A DNA stretch of 64,000 nucleotides from Paenacidovorax caeni (GCF_001298675.1 NZ_CYIG01000015.1:1-64000); one strand, 5' to 3'; counted from the stretch's first letter, positions 22,301-32,424 are shown. Notes: generated by a model not told the origin, from the sequence alone. Made by a program: numbers and translations.

Positions 22301-23085
22301 CACGCGCCTGCCGCACCAGCGACCAGACGCGCCGCCGTCTGCGCCCAATAGGCCAGATGGTCATGGTCGGTGAGATCGACCTTCAGCGGTGTCATGGCTA
22401 CGTGGCCCTGCGCTGTGGCATGGAAATCAGTGCCCTCCGCCGCGTCTTTGGCGGCACCCGCCCCGCCAATCCAGTACATCACTTCGCCACGCGGACTCTC
22501 TTGCGTGATCACACGCTCCGCGGCATGGCGGCGCCCCAGGCGGCACAGCTTCAGAGGCCGCAGCGCTTCGTACGGCATGTTCGGAATATTGACATTGAGC
22601 AGCCAGGGCTGCGCTTCCGCGCCCAGCCCCACGAGCCGCTGCGACTGCATCTGCTGCACGATCTCGCGCGCCTTGCGTGCTGCGGACTCCAGCTCCCCCC
22701 AGCCCTTGTCCACTTGGGAGAAGGCAATCGACGGAATGCCGAACAGATAGCCCTCCATGGCAGCACCCACGGTGCCGGAATAGATGGTGTCGTCGCCCAT
22801 GTTGGCGCCATTGTTGATGCCTGAGACCACCAGGTCCGGCCGATAGCCCAGCAGCCCCGTGAGGGCGATATGCACGCAGTCGGCGGGCGTGCCGTTCACG
22901 TAGCGAAAACCGTTGGCGGCGCGGTGCACATACAGCGGTGAATGCAGCGTAAGGGCGTTGGATTTGGCGCTGTTGTTGTGCTCAGGCGCCACTACCTCGA
23001 CATCTGCAACGGTACGCAGCGCTTCGTAAAGCGCCGTGATGCCGGGAGCCTGGTAGCCGTCGTCATTGGAAATGAGGATCTTCAT
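22300..23085 (-). CDS. surE: 5'/3'-nucleotidase SurE
   Basis: A metal-dependent nucleotidase and exopolyphosphatase (261 residues) involved in stationary-phase survival. The N-terminal [16 protein letters not shown] carries the acidic metal ligands, followed by [14 protein letters not shown] and [19 protein letters not shown]. It is the first gene of the surE-pcm-nlpD-rluD unit and is divergent from the quinone oxidoreductase gene, with about 120 bases between them. Confidence 0.96.
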   Translation of the reverse strand: MKILISNDDGYQAPGITALYEALRTVADVEVVAPEHNNSAKSNALTLHSPLYVHRAANGFRYVNGTPADCVHIALTGLLGYRPDLVVSGINNGANMGDDTIYSGTVGAAMEGYLFGIPSIAFSQVDKGWGELESAARKAREIVQQMQSQRLVGLGAEAQPWLLNVNIPNMPYEALRPLKLCRLGRRHAAERVITQESPRGEVMYWIGGAGAAKDAAEGTDFHATAQGHVAMTPLKVDLTDHDHLAYWAQTAARLVAGAAGA

Positions 23086-23205
23086 GGTCGCAAAACGGAT
23101 TGCGCTGATTGTAGGGTCGCGCCAGGGACAATCCCGGGCGGCTTGCGCTCCTTATCATGCGGCGCGATTTCACGCGCCCCCCATTCTCAAAAAAGGAGAC
23201 TCCCC

Positions 23206-24183
23206 ATGCACGCTTGGCTTTGCACCACCCCGACCGGCGTCGACGCCTTGGCCTGGACCGAACTGCCCACACCCGAACCCAAAGCGGGTGAGGTACTCAT
23301 CGAAATCAAGGCCGCCAGCCTGAACTTTCCCGACCTGCTGATCGTGCAGAACCAGTACCAGATCAAGCCGCCCCTGCCCTTCGTGCCGGGTGCTGAGTAC
23401 GCAGGCGTAGTGCGTGCCGTGGGCGAGGGCGTGAAACACCTGCAGCCCGGCCAGAACGTCGCCTGCCTCTCCGGCACCGGCGGCTTCGGCACGCACACGA
23501 TCGCGCAGGCTGCCCTGTGCATGCCTCTGCCGCCCGGGTTCGCGCTGGAGGACGCCGCAGCTTTCATCATGACCTACGCCACGTCGCACCACGCACTGAT
23601 CGACCGCGGCCAACTGCAGCCTGGTGAGACCGTGCTGGTGCTGGGTGCAGCCGGCGGCGTTGGCACGGCGGCCATCCAGATCGCCAAGGCGCGTGGCGCG
23701 CGCGTCATCGCCGCCGCAAGCAGCGATGACAAATGTGCACTGTGCCAAGCCCTGGGCGCCGATGCGACCATCAACTACACCCGCGAAAACCTGCGCGACG
23801 CCATCAAGGCCGCTACCGCAGGCAAGGGGCCGGACGTGGTCTACGACCCGGTTGGCGGTGATTTCGCTGAACCCGCGCTGCGCTCCATCGCCTGGCGCGG
23901 ACGCTACCTGGTGGTGGGCTTTGCCTCGGGCCCCATCCCCGCACTTCCCCTGAACCTGCCGCTGCTCAAGGGCGCCTCCATCGTGGGCGTGTTCTGGGGC
24001 GAGTTTGCCAAGCGCGAGCCCCAGGCCAACGCCACCATGATGGCCGAGCTGGCCCGCTGGTACGGCGAAGGCAAAGTCAAGCCTGTGCTCGACCGCACCC
24101 TTCCCATGTCCGCGCTGCGCGAAGCCTTCGCCCTCATGGGCTCACGCGCCGTGAAGGGCAAGCTCGTCCTCGTCAACGCCTGA
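23206..24183 (+). CDS. NADPH:quinone oxidoreductase, zinc-independent MDR family
   Basis: A 325-residue medium-chain dehydrogenase/reductase of the Qor type. The N-terminal GroES-like domain has ASLNFPDLLIVQNQYQIKP. The nucleotide-binding domain follows with LGAAGGVGTAAIQIAKARGA (about residues 145-164) and VVYDPVGG. There are no zinc-binding cysteine clusters. The start has a strong AAGGAGAC Shine-Dalgarno. It is monocistronic, with a hairpin 23 bases downstream. The substrate is unknown; enoyl-type reduction is also possible in this family. Confidence 0.88.
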   Translation: MHAWLCTTPTGVDALAWTELPTPEPKAGEVLIEIKAASLNFPDLLIVQNQYQIKPPLPFVPGAEYAGVVRAVGEGVKHLQPGQNVACLSGTGGFGTHTIAQAALCMPLPPGFALEDAAAFIMTYATSHHALIDRGQLQPGETVLVLGAAGGVGTAAIQIAKARGARVIAAASSDDKCALCQALGADATINYTRENLRDAIKAATAGKGPDVVYDPVGGDFAEPALRSIAWRGRYLVVGFASGPIPALPLNLPLLKGASIVGVFWGEFAKREPQANATMMAELARWYGEGKVKPVLDRTLPMSALREAFALMGSRAVKGKLVLVNA

Positions 24184-24206
24184 AGACTGGCAAGCGCCCC
24201 GCCAAA

Positions 24207-24231
24207 GCCCGGCATCTGGTCAATGCCGGGC
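24207..24231 (+). terminator. Hairpin downstream of the quinone oxidoreductase gene
   Basis: GCCCGGCAT (24207-24215) pairs perfectly with ATGCCGGGC (24223-24231) around CTGGTCA. There is no clear U-run after it, so it may be a weak or factor-assisted terminator. Confidence 0.5.
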
Positions 24232-24271
24232 GCCTCTGTCAAACTCCGGTCGTCCTGGCGTAAATTTGCAC

Positions 24272-25798
24272 ATGGCAGACCGAAACATATCCGACATCGC
24301 GCGCGAAACACTCCGGCAACTGGCCCTGCGCAGGCTGCCCCCCACCCCCGAAAACTACCAAGCCATCTATGCAGAAATCGAAGGCGGGCCAGTGCACGTG
24401 CCCTTCCCCGAAGCACCGCTGCGAGCCATCCTGCGCGTGCTGCCAGGCCAGACGCCAGCGCAGATCCGCCTGCTAGAGCAGTTAGGCGCAGCAATCAACC
24501 GCAAGGACTGGCAGGCACTGCAAAGCGTCATGGTAGGCTACGCCAACCTGGGACTGCACGCCACAGGCCCTGCGCTGAAGGAACCCGCCGCAGAGCCGCT
24601 CGCCGTGCTGCCCGAGGACCTTGCCGAGCAGCTCGCGCGTTTGATGGACAACATTCTCAACACGCTCAGTGAAGACGATGCCCGCGTGCACGACATGGCG
24701 GTGCAACTCGTCGACATGCTGCGCGAAGGCGCAGCGCCCTCGTCCACACTGGTGCTGCTGCTGAACAACTTCACCTACCGCCTGTCGTTCGCCACCGAAG
24801 AGCAAGGCGCCATACGCCTGGGCCTGCTGGCGCTGCTGCGCCTCGTGTTTGAGAACATCTCGGCCCTCAGCCCCAACGATGACTGGCTGCGTGGCCAAGC
24901 CGAAGCGCTGATGGCAGCTGCCACCCCTCCGCTGACACTGCGCCGCCTCGACGACGTACAGCGCCGCCTCAAGGACGTCATCTACAAGCAAACCGAGGCA
25001 CGCGCACGCAGCGCCGAAGCACAGGAGCAGATGAAGGAGCTGCTCGCCACCTTCATCGAGCGGCTGGCCAAGATCAGCTCCTCCAGTGACCGCTACCACG
25101 GCACCATGGAGCGCTGCGCCGAACTGATTGGCCGCGCCTCGCGCCTGGAAGACATCACGCCCGTGCTGCAGGAGGTCATGAGCGCCACGCGCGCCATGGC
25201 GCTGGACAGCCGGGTGGCCCACGACGAATTGGAGGCGCTACGCCAGCGCACCGAGGAAAAACACGCCGAGATCGCCAAGCTACAGGACGAACTCGACCGC
25301 GCCAGCGCCCTGGCACGCCACGACCCACTGACCGGCACCCTCAACCGCAAAGGCCTGGACGAAGTCATGGAGCGAGAGATCGCACGCTCGCGGCGCAACG
25401 GTGCGCCTCTGTGCGTAGCCCTGCTGGACGTGGACAACTTCAAGTCCATCAATGACCGTCTGGGGCACGACACAGGCGACGCGGCGCTCGTGCACCTGGC
25501 CAATGTCGCACGCTCGGCCATGCGGCCGCAGGACATGCTGGCGCGCTACGGCGGCGAGGAGTTCGTGGTTGTGCTGCCGGAAACCACCCAGGCCCAGGGG
25601 ATAGAAGCCATGACGCGGCTGCAACGCGAACTGACGACCCGGTTTTTCCTGCAAAACAACGAGAAAATCCTCATCACCTTCAGCGCCGGCGTCGCCCAAC
25701 TCGGAACGGAGGAGACCAGCACCGAAGCACTGCGCCGCGCCGACCAGGGCATGTACCTGGCAAAGCGTGCTGGTAAGAACCGCGTCGTCGCGGCATGA
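24272..25798 (+). CDS. Diguanylate cyclase (GGDEF domain)
   Basis: A 508-residue soluble protein. The N-terminal ~330 residues are largely helical, with a coiled coil near 300-340 (ALRQRTEEKHAEIAKLQDEL) and no transmembrane segments. The C-terminal GGDEF domain has DPLTGTLNRKGLDE, DVDNFKSINDRLGHDTGD and the active-site RYGGEEF. An RxxD motif (RPQD) lies five residues before GGEEF, the position of the inhibitory I-site. It should make cyclic-di-GMP and be feedback inhibited. No Shine-Dalgarno is visible. A TAAATT hexamer ends six bases before the ATG, so the mRNA may be leaderless. Its stop overlaps the next gene (ATGA). Confidence 0.9.
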   Translation: MADRNISDIARETLRQLALRRLPPTPENYQAIYAEIEGGPVHVPFPEAPLRAILRVLPGQTPAQIRLLEQLGAAINRKDWQALQSVMVGYANLGLHATGPALKEPAAEPLAVLPEDLAEQLARLMDNILNTLSEDDARVHDMAVQLVDMLREGAAPSSTLVLLLNNFTYRLSFATEEQGAIRLGLLALLRLVFENISALSPNDDWLRGQAEALMAAATPPLTLRRLDDVQRRLKDVIYKQTEARARSAEAQEQMKELLATFIERLAKISSSSDRYHGTMERCAELIGRASRLEDITPVLQEVMSATRAMALDSRVAHDELEALRQRTEEKHAEIAKLQDELDRASALARHDPLTGTLNRKGLDEVMEREIARSRRNGAPLCVALLDVDNFKSINDRLGHDTGDAALVHLANVARSAMRPQDMLARYGGEEFVVVLPETTQAQGIEAMTRLQRELTTRFFLQNNEKILITFSAGVAQLGTEETSTEALRRADQGMYLAKRAGKNRVVAA

Positions 25799-27360
25799 GC
25801 CTCTTGCGGCGCGCCCTCTTGCAGCGCGCCGCCCTGGCAGCGCTGGCCACCCAGGTGCCGCGCTGGGCGTGGAGCCAGGAACGCCTGCGCCACGACCCGT
25901 TCGCACTGGGTGTTGCCAGCGGCGACCCCACGCCCAGTGGCGTGGTCCTCTGGACCCGCCTCGTGCCGGCAGCCCACGGCGCGCCCCTGGCGCCGCTCAC
26001 GGTGCACTGGGAACTGGCGGACGACGCAGGCTTTCGCCGCATCGTGCAGCGCGGCCAGGCCCCGGCGCTGCCAGAATGGGGGCACAGTGTGCATGTGGAA
26101 CTGCAGGGCCTGGCACCCAGCCGCTGGTACCACTACCGCTTTCAGTGCGGCGACGCCGTGAGTGCCACCGGCCGCACCCGCACAGCACCAGCGCCGCAGG
26201 ATCTGCCCGCACGGCTGCGCATGGTCTTCGCCTCGTGCCAGCGCTGGGAGCACGGCCACTACGCCGCTTGGCGCCATGCAGTGGATGACGCACCCGATTT
26301 GGTGCTTTTTCTGGGCGACTACATCTACGAATACGCCAGCCCGCGGGACGCCACGGGCCTGGCCCGCGTGCACGCACTGCGCGCCGCATCCACCCTGGCG
26401 GACTACCGCGACCGCTACGCCCTGCACAAAAGCGACCCGCTGTTGCAGGCAGCGCACGCCGCCTGCCCATGGAGCGTGACCTGGGACGACCACGAAGTGC
26501 AAAACGACTACGCCGGCGTACGCGGGCGCGACGGCGACGGCGGCGGGGATACGCCAGCTTTCCCAACCATGCGCCAGGCAGGCTGGCAGGCTTTTTACGA
26601 GAACATGCCCCTGCGTGCGGCCAGCCTGGCGCGCGGGGTCGATGCGCTGCAGGTATATCGCAGCCTATCCTGGGGACGCCTGGCGCATATCCACCTGCTC
26701 GACACGCGCCAGTTCCGCGACTGGCAAGCCTGCCGCAAGGAAGGTACCAGTGGCGCAGGTGGTGTGCGCCCGGCGGATTGCGCAACCTGGAGTGCCCCAC
26801 AGCGCACGCTGCTAGGCGCCGCACAGGAGCAATGGCTCGATGCGCGCCTGGCCGAAAACCCGTCTGAGAATGCCCCCCATTGGAGCGTGATCGCACAGCA
26901 GACCTTGTTCTCGCCGCGCCACTACCCCTCGGGCGTGCGCAGCACCGACAGCTGGGACGGGTACCCCGCCGCACGCGAGCGCCTGCTGCAGTCGCTGCAG
27001 CGCCACCCACAGCGCAACACCGTGTTCCTGGGCGGCGACATCCACCAGAACTACGTATGCAACGTGCTTGCCGAGCCAGACCGTGCGCACGCTGCGGTGC
27101 TCGCGAGCGAATTCTGCGGCACCTCCATCACCTCACGCTCTGGCGCCACGCAGGCCAAGGTGGACGCCATCGCCCGGCACAACCCCCACGTGCTGCTTGC
27201 GCGCTGCGACCTGCGTGGCTATGGCCTGGCCGACGTAACACCCACACGCTGGACCACCACGCTACGCGTACTGGACGACCCACTGCGCATTGACAGCGGT
27301 GCCAGCAGCCTGGCGCGCTTCGTGGTCGAGGATGGCCATCCCGGACCGCAGCGCGCCTGA
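25795..27360 (+). CDS. PhoD-family alkaline phosphatase/phosphodiesterase
   Basis: A 521-residue PhoD-like metallophosphatase. The N-terminal export signal (LLRRALLQRAALAALAT) has a paired Arg but is a poor Tat match. The PhoD N-terminal domain has DPFALGVASGDPTPSGVVLWTRL. The catalytic domain has FASCQRWEHGHY, LFLGDYIYEY, WDDHEVQNDY and FLGGDIHQN, which provide the metal ligands. The ATG overlaps the diguanylate cyclase stop by four bases, so the two are probably made together. Substrates of the family include phosphodiesters and teichoic-acid-like polymers; here it is unknown. Confidence 0.9.
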   Translation: MSLLRRALLQRAALAALATQVPRWAWSQERLRHDPFALGVASGDPTPSGVVLWTRLVPAAHGAPLAPLTVHWELADDAGFRRIVQRGQAPALPEWGHSVHVELQGLAPSRWYHYRFQCGDAVSATGRTRTAPAPQDLPARLRMVFASCQRWEHGHYAAWRHAVDDAPDLVLFLGDYIYEYASPRDATGLARVHALRAASTLADYRDRYALHKSDPLLQAAHAACPWSVTWDDHEVQNDYAGVRGRDGDGGGDTPAFPTMRQAGWQAFYENMPLRAASLARGVDALQVYRSLSWGRLAHIHLLDTRQFRDWQACRKEGTSGAGGVRPADCATWSAPQRTLLGAAQEQWLDARLAENPSENAPHWSVIAQQTLFSPRHYPSGVRSTDSWDGYPAARERLLQSLQRHPQRNTVFLGGDIHQNYVCNVLAEPDRAHAAVLASEFCGTSITSRSGATQAKVDAIARHNPHVLLARCDLRGYGLADVTPTRWTTTLRVLDDPLRIDSGASSLARFVVEDGHPGPQRA

Positions 27361-27854
27361 ACTCGCTCCTCTTTCAATAGCTGTCAGCGCTCTACCAGCA
27401 TTGGTTTCAGACCATTTTCCTCAATACGCGCGGACACTGCGAGCGCGCCGCCCCAAAACCATCACGACACGGAAGATGCGGAAAAAACGGTTGCCGCATT
27501 TCTTGAAAAACCAAGGACATCTGGCGGCCCGCATGATCTCCACTGCCGCCAGCGTAGCCTCATGCCATCACGGTGGCAAAACCGGCTGTTCGCTAGCAGC
27601 ATGCGCACGGGCCGCAAAACAGCACCCGTGCTGAGCCTGATCTACCCGAGCAAGCCTCATGGGCTACATCCGTGCGAACTCATAGCAGCGACCGCCAGGG
27701 GAAGGGGCCGCTCCACCGCGCTACATAACCCGCTGCAAGCCGAAGTCTGGCCCACAGCACCCGCTGCATGCTAAATACTGAAGCTCGCGAGCAGAAGCTG
27801 GATTCAACAAGAAAATCCGCATTGAACCCGCTCCAATCAAGCGCCAGCCGCTAT
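27361..27854. other. Non-coding gap between phoD-like gene and acnB terminator
   Basis: No convincing gene is present in about 490 bases. The first 60 bases (27370-27420, with CAATAGCTGTCAGCGCTCTACCAGCA) look like a decayed copy of the interspersed palindromic repeat. Short imperfect hairpins occur near 27476-27499. The remainder shows nothing I can assign. Confidence 0.5.
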
Positions 27855-27892
27855 AAAAAATGCCGGCCAGCGCTTGCGCACTGGCCGGCATT
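27855..27892 (-). terminator. Rho-independent terminator of acnB
   Basis: AATGCCGGCCAG (27859-27870) pairs perfectly with CTGGCCGGCATT (27881-27892). On the minus strand the stem is followed by six T residues (27860-27855). It lies 22 bases beyond the acnB stop. Confidence 0.9.
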
Positions 27893-27913
27893 CTGGTGAC
27901 CCGCGAAGGACGG

Positions 27914-30499
27914 TCAGACCTTGGCGGCCACTTCGGCGTACTCAGCGATCTCGTTGAAGTTCATGTAGCGGTACACGCTGGCCTTGTCGGCATCGATCAC
28001 GCCCATCTCCTGGAGGTATTCCTCCTTGGTAGGCAGCTTGCCCAGACGCGAGGCAATGGCAGCCAGTTCCGCCGAGCCCAGGAACACATTGGTGTTCTTG
28101 CCCAGGCGGTTGGGGAAGTTGCGGGTGGAGGTGGAAATCACCGTCGCACCTTCACGCACTTGGGCCTGGTTGCCCATGCACAGCGAGCAGCCGGGCATCT
28201 CGGTACGCGCACCGGCGGTGCCGAAGGCGGCGTAGTGGCCTTCCTTGATCAGCTCGCTCTGGTCCATCTTGGTGGGCGGTGCCACCCACAGCTTGACGGG
28301 AATGTCGCGCTGGCCGCCCAGCAGCTTGGCTGCAGCGCGGAAGTGGCCAATGTTGGTCATGCACGAACCGATGAAGGCTTCGTCGATCTTGGTGCCGGCC
28401 ACTTCGGACAGGAACTTGGCGTCGTCCGGGTCGTTCGGGCAGCAGACGATGGGCTCTTTGATGTCGGCCAGATCGATCTCGATGACGGCGGCGTACTCGG
28501 CGTCCTTGTCGGCTTCGAGCAGGTTCGGGTTGGCCAGCCAGGCTTCGACCTTCTCGATGCGGCGCTGCAGCGTCTTCGCGTCTTGGTAGCCGTCGGCGAT
28601 CATGTTCTTCATGAGCACGACGTTGGAGCGCAGGTACTCAGCGATCGGCTCGGGGTTGAGCTTGATCGTGCAACCAGCGGCCGAGCGCTCGGCGGAAGCG
28701 TCAGACAACTCAAACGCCTGCTCCACCTTCAGGTCTGGCAGACCTTCAATTTCAAGAATCTTGCCCGAGAAGATGTTCTTCTTGCCCGCCTTGGCCACGG
28801 TGAGCAGACCGGCCTTGATGGCGTACAGCGGAATAGCATGGACCAAATCGCGCAGCGTCACGCCGGGCTGCATTTCGCCCTTGAAGCGCACCAGCACCGA
28901 TTCGGGCATGTCCAGGGGCATGACGCCGGTAGCGGCACCGAAGGCCACCAGGCCGGAACCTGCGGGGAAGGAAATGCCGATGGGGAAGCGGGTGTGCGAG
29001 TCACCGCCCGTGCCCACGGTGTCGGGCAGCAGCAGGCGGTTGAGCCAGCTGTGGATCACGCCGTCGCCGGGGCGCAGGGCCACGCCGCCGCGGTTGCTGA
29101 TGAACTGGGGCAGTTCGCGGTGGGTTTTCACATCCACGGGCTTGGGATAGGCGGCGGTGTGGCAGAACGACTGCATCACCATGTCGGCCGAGAAGCCCAG
29201 ACAGGCCAGGTCCTTCAGCTCATCGCGCGTCATCGGGCCGGTGGTGTCCTGCGAACCCACGGTGGTCATCTTCGGCTCGCAATACGTGCCGGGACGGATA
29301 CCCTGGCCTTCGGGCAGGCCGCAGGCACGACCGACCATCTTCTGCGCCAGCGTGAAGCCGGCCTTGGATTCAGCCGGGGCCTTGGGCAGGCGGAACACGG
29401 TCGATGCGGGCAGGCCCAGGGCCTCACGCGCCTTGGCGGTGAGCGAGCGGCCAATGATCAGGTTGATACGGCCACCGGCGCGCACTTCGTCCAGCAGCAC
29501 GTCGCTCTTGAGCGCGAACTCAGCCACGGTTTCGCCATTCTTGACGATCTTGCCATCGTAGGGCAGCACGTCGATCACGTCGCCCATTTCGAGCTTGGAC
29601 ACATCGACTTCGATGGGCAGCGAGCCGGAATCTTCTTGCGTGTTGAAGAAGATGGGGGCGATCTTGCCACCCAGCGTCACGCCACCGAAACGCTTGTTCG
29701 GCACGAAGGGAATGTCCTGGCCGGTGGCCCAGATCACCGAGTTGGTCGCGGACTTGCGCGAAGAACCGGTGCCCACCACGTCACCGACGTAGGCAACCAA
29801 GTGGCCCTTCTTCTTCAGGTCTTCGATGAACTGCATCGGGCCGCGCTTGCCGTCTTCCTCGGGCTTGAACGCCGCGTCAGGACGCGTGTTCTTGAGCATG
29901 GCCAGGTAGTGCAGCGGAATGTCGGGGCGGCTCCAGGCATCGGGTGCGGGCGACAGGTCGTCGGTGTTGGTTTCGCCAGGCACCTTGAACACGGTGACGG
30001 TAATCTTCTTCTCGACCTCGGGGCGGCTGGTGAACCACTCGGCGTCAGCCCAGCTCTTCATCACTTCCTGGGCCTTGGCGTTGCCGGCCTTGGCCTTGGT
30101 GGCGACGTCGTTGAAGAAGTCGAACATCAACAGCGTCTTCTTCAGCGCTTCAGCAGCCACGCCAGCGACTTCAGCGTCGTCGAGCAGCTCGATCAGGGGA
30201 TGCACGTTGTAGCCACCCACCATGGTGCCCAGCAGCTCGGTGGCCTTGGCCTTGGAGATCAGGCCCACCTGGATGTCGCCATGCGCCACGGCAGCGAGGA
30301 AAGAAGCCTTGACCTTGGCAGCGTCGTCCACGCCCGGGGGCACGCGGTGCGTGAGCAGATCGAGCAGGAATTCGGCCTCGCCTGCGGGCGGGTTCTTGAT
30401 CAGCTCGATCAGCTCGGCCACTTGGCTTGCATCAAGGGGCAGCGGCGGGATGCCCAGGGCGGCGCGCTCGGCGACGTGGTCGCGGTAGGCTTTCAACAT
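27914..30499 (-). CDS. acnB: Aconitate hydratase B
   Basis: A bifunctional aconitase/2-methylisocitrate dehydratase of the TCA cycle, 861 residues as in other AcnB proteins. The N-terminal HEAT-like domain (1-160) and the swivel domain ([13 protein letters not shown]) precede the catalytic domains. Cluster-ligand cysteines lie in the GSCMTNIGH region and in [12 protein letters not shown]. The start has GGAGAG upstream. It is the main minus-strand TCA gene here, followed by a strong terminator. I see no obvious binding site in the short upstream gap (30500-30591). Confidence 0.97.
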   Translation of the reverse strand: MLKAYRDHVAERAALGIPPLPLDASQVAELIELIKNPPAGEAEFLLDLLTHRVPPGVDDAAKVKASFLAAVAHGDIQVGLISKAKATELLGTMVGGYNVHPLIELLDDAEVAGVAAEALKKTLLMFDFFNDVATKAKAGNAKAQEVMKSWADAEWFTSRPEVEKKITVTVFKVPGETNTDDLSPAPDAWSRPDIPLHYLAMLKNTRPDAAFKPEEDGKRGPMQFIEDLKKKGHLVAYVGDVVGTGSSRKSATNSVIWATGQDIPFVPNKRFGGVTLGGKIAPIFFNTQEDSGSLPIEVDVSKLEMGDVIDVLPYDGKIVKNGETVAEFALKSDVLLDEVRAGGRINLIIGRSLTAKAREALGLPASTVFRLPKAPAESKAGFTLAQKMVGRACGLPEGQGIRPGTYCEPKMTTVGSQDTTGPMTRDELKDLACLGFSADMVMQSFCHTAAYPKPVDVKTHRELPQFISNRGGVALRPGDGVIHSWLNRLLLPDTVGTGGDSHTRFPIGISFPAGSGLVAFGAATGVMPLDMPESVLVRFKGEMQPGVTLRDLVHAIPLYAIKAGLLTVAKAGKKNIFSGKILEIEGLPDLKVEQAFELSDASAERSAAGCTIKLNPEPIAEYLRSNVVLMKNMIADGYQDAKTLQRRIEKVEAWLANPNLLEADKDAEYAAVIEIDLADIKEPIVCCPNDPDDAKFLSEVAGTKIDEAFIGSCMTNIGHFRAAAKLLGGQRDIPVKLWVAPPTKMDQSELIKEGHYAAFGTAGARTEMPGCSLCMGNQAQVREGATVISTSTRNFPNRLGKNTNVFLGSAELAAIASRLGKLPTKEEYLQEMGVIDADKASVYRYMNFNEIAEYAEVAAKV

Positions 30500-30591
30500 G
30501 TTTGACTCTCTCCAGTCGTTTTCAAAAAGTGGGGCTAGCTATTGGGAATCGGTCGGGCATCACGTGCCGTGCGGGGACGTGGCCGGCGCGG

Positions 30592-31197
30592 TCATTTGTC
30601 GGCGGGCTTGTCCAACAGGCTGGGCTGCGGGTTGGTCTTCAGCGCCTCGGCCACCTGCACCTGGGCCGGACTCATGCATTCGTCGGCCAGGCGCTGGCCG
30701 AGCTTTTGGTTCATGAGCATGGACTTGTTGGCAATCTGCAGCCATACAGCGCCGCGTTGCGTGTCTTCCAGGCGCACCGCGCCCGTGCTGCTGACCACCG
30801 GGGTCATGTGGTACGCAAAGCCCTTGCCGCTGATGTGGAAACGCCCTGGCGCCTTGGGGTCGGGCGTGACGTTGACCGACGCACCCAGTTCACAGGCAAT
30901 GTGGCCGGTGTGCACGCGCTCGGCCACGGCCAGCTCTTCCGGGCCAAGCTCAGCGCTGGTGGAGGCCGAAGCCACGGCGGCGGCCGCCGCAGCCGCCGCA
31001 GCCGCCGTGCCAGCAGTGGCTGCGGCGCGGTTGGAGCGCGCAGCTGCCTTGGCCACCACAACCTTCTTGGGCGCGGCCTTGGCGCTGGTCTTGCTGGACT
31101 GTGCCTTGGCGGCAGGCTTGGCAGACTTGGCGGGCGCAGCCTGGGCCAGGACCAAGGCGGGGGCCAGCAGCAATGCGGAGACGAGGAACGATTTCAT
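30592..31197 (-). CDS. Secreted Ala-rich protein of unknown function
   Basis: A 201-residue protein I do not recognise. It has a clear signal peptide (MKSFLVSALLLAPALVLAQA). A Lys/Ala/Ser-rich low-complexity region follows (about 20-85), including a run of about ten Ala encoded by GCC/GCG/GCT triplets near 30975-31010. A compact conserved-looking domain (about 88-190) contains HTGHIACELGASV, ISGKGFAYHMTPV and a second Cys in ADECMSPAQV; the two cysteines may form a disulfide. Its ATG overlaps the stop of the CitE-like gene upstream. A periplasmic role is likely. Confidence 0.75.
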   Translation of the reverse strand: MKSFLVSALLLAPALVLAQAAPAKSAKPAAKAQSSKTSAKAAPKKVVVAKAAARSNRAAATAGTAAAAAAAAAAVASASTSAELGPEELAVAERVHTGHIACELGASVNVTPDPKAPGRFHISGKGFAYHMTPVVSSTGAVRLEDTQRGAVWLQIANKSMLMNQKLGQRLADECMSPAQVQVAEALKTNPQPSLLDKPADK

Positions 31198-32219
31198 GGC
31201 GATTCCGACGAGAAAGAAGAAGGGGATCCATCATAGAACCAGCGCTGCACGGCCTCGGGCAGCGCGCGGCCGGTCTGATGGGCCCGCTCCAGCAATTGCC
31301 AGTAATAACGGTAACTGGCGCGGTCATGCAGCACCCCAGCGCTGCTGATGGGCGCCCAGTCGGCGGCTGCGGCAGCGCTGAGGATGCGCGCGGCCTGCTC
31401 GACCTCGCCCTGTGCGGGCGCGAAGGCGGCAAGAATGGGGCGAATCTGTGCGGGGTGAATGCTCCACATGCGCGTGTAGCCGAGCTCGCTGGCGGCGCGG
31501 CTGGCGGCGGCATGCATGGCGGAGGCATCGGTGAACTCGGTCACCACGCAGTGCGATGGCACCTTGCCGTGCGCATGGCAGGCGGCGGCGATCTCCAGCT
31601 TGGCGCGCACGACCAACGGATGGCTGAACTGCCCCGCCACGCCCATGGCCGACGCGGGGATGGCGCCACCGTGGGCGGAAACAAAGTCCATCAATCCGAA
31701 GCTGATGCTCTGCACGCGCGGATGGGCGGCAATGGCGAAGGCCTGCTGCACGGCGGCAGGCGACTCGATCAGCACATGCAAGGGCAAGTGGGCCGCACCG
31801 GCGCGCAGCAGGGCCTGCTCGGCGTGCAGCACGTCGTCCACCGACTCGACCTTGGGCACCATGATGTGGCACAGGTGCTGGCCGGCCTCGCCCGCAATGA
31901 CGGCCATGTCGTCCGCAAACGCCGGATGGTCGACGGCGTGCACGCGCGCTGCCACGCGGGCCCCGGGGGCTGCTTGCTGCGCCAGCTGCACGACGAGCGC
32001 GGCATGCGCGCGCTCCTGGCCGACAGGGGCACCGTCCTCGCAGTCAAGCGTGACGTCGAACATGCAGTGGCCGAATTCCGCCGTCAGCTCGGCTTGCAGC
32101 TGCAGGCTCTTGCGCATGCGCACTTCGACGCCGCTGTAGTGGTCGCACACTGGCAAGGAGCAGGCCATGGCCTGGGCGCCGAGCAGGATCTCTCTGGGGT
32201 GGGGCATGGCGGCAGTCAT
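31194..32219 (-). CDS. HpcH/HpaI aldolase / CitE-like lyase
   Basis: A 341-residue TIM-barrel protein of the citrate-lyase-beta-like superfamily (CitE, malyl-CoA/citramalyl-CoA lyases, MclA). Visible features are RMRKSLQLQAEL, the metal-binding FDVTLDCEDGAP, VPKVES, HVLIESPAA and the final MWSIHPAQIRPI. It lies between mdh and acnB among TCA genes, so it may cleave a malyl-CoA or citramalyl-CoA type substrate or act in itaconate or glyoxylate metabolism. That is inference. An alternative start is the Met at residue 5. Confidence 0.82.
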   Translation of the reverse strand: MTAAMPHPREILLGAQAMACSLPVCDHYSGVEVRMRKSLQLQAELTAEFGHCMFDVTLDCEDGAPVGQERAHAALVVQLAQQAAPGARVAARVHAVDHPAFADDMAVIAGEAGQHLCHIMVPKVESVDDVLHAEQALLRAGAAHLPLHVLIESPAAVQQAFAIAAHPRVQSISFGLMDFVSAHGGAIPASAMGVAGQFSHPLVVRAKLEIAAACHAHGKVPSHCVVTEFTDASAMHAAASRAASELGYTRMWSIHPAQIRPILAAFAPAQGEVEQAARILSAAAAADWAPISSAGVLHDRASYRYYWQLLERAHQTGRALPEAVQRWFYDGSPSSFSSESP

Positions 32220-32330
32220 CGAGGCCTGGCGGGTTGCGCTGGGGAGGTGTGACGGAAAAATGGTGTTGCCACTGCCCGCCGGCTACCTGCGCGGTGCACG
32301 CAGAGCCTGCAGCGGCAACATCATGTCTCT

Positions 32331-32424
32331 ATCAAAAAGAGAGCTGCTTGCGCTTGATTGGTAAGGATTCAAGGCTTTTAACCACCTCAAACCCTTTACC
32401 AGCAAGCGCTAGCAGCTATGCTTT
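32331..32424. repeat. Interspersed palindromic repeat, long two-arm copy, after mdh
   Basis: The left arm AGCTGCTTGCGCTTGATTGG (32342-32361) and right arm CAAGCGCTAGCAGCTAT (32403-32419) form a long imperfect hairpin. It ends directly at the mdh stop and may act as its terminator. It is the best two-arm copy of the repeat family. Confidence 0.75.

Noticed and set aside
27860-30505. Long open frame (about 880 codons) antisense to acnB
   Set aside because: High GC third positions leave the opposite frame free of stops. The translation has no recognised motif, is rich in His, Gly and Val in low-complexity patterns, and has no Shine-Dalgarno. acnB is certain on the other strand.
30975-31010. GCC/GCG triplet run as a CRISPR or satellite array
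   Set aside because: It is in frame and encodes a poly-Ala stretch in a secreted protein; there are no spacers.
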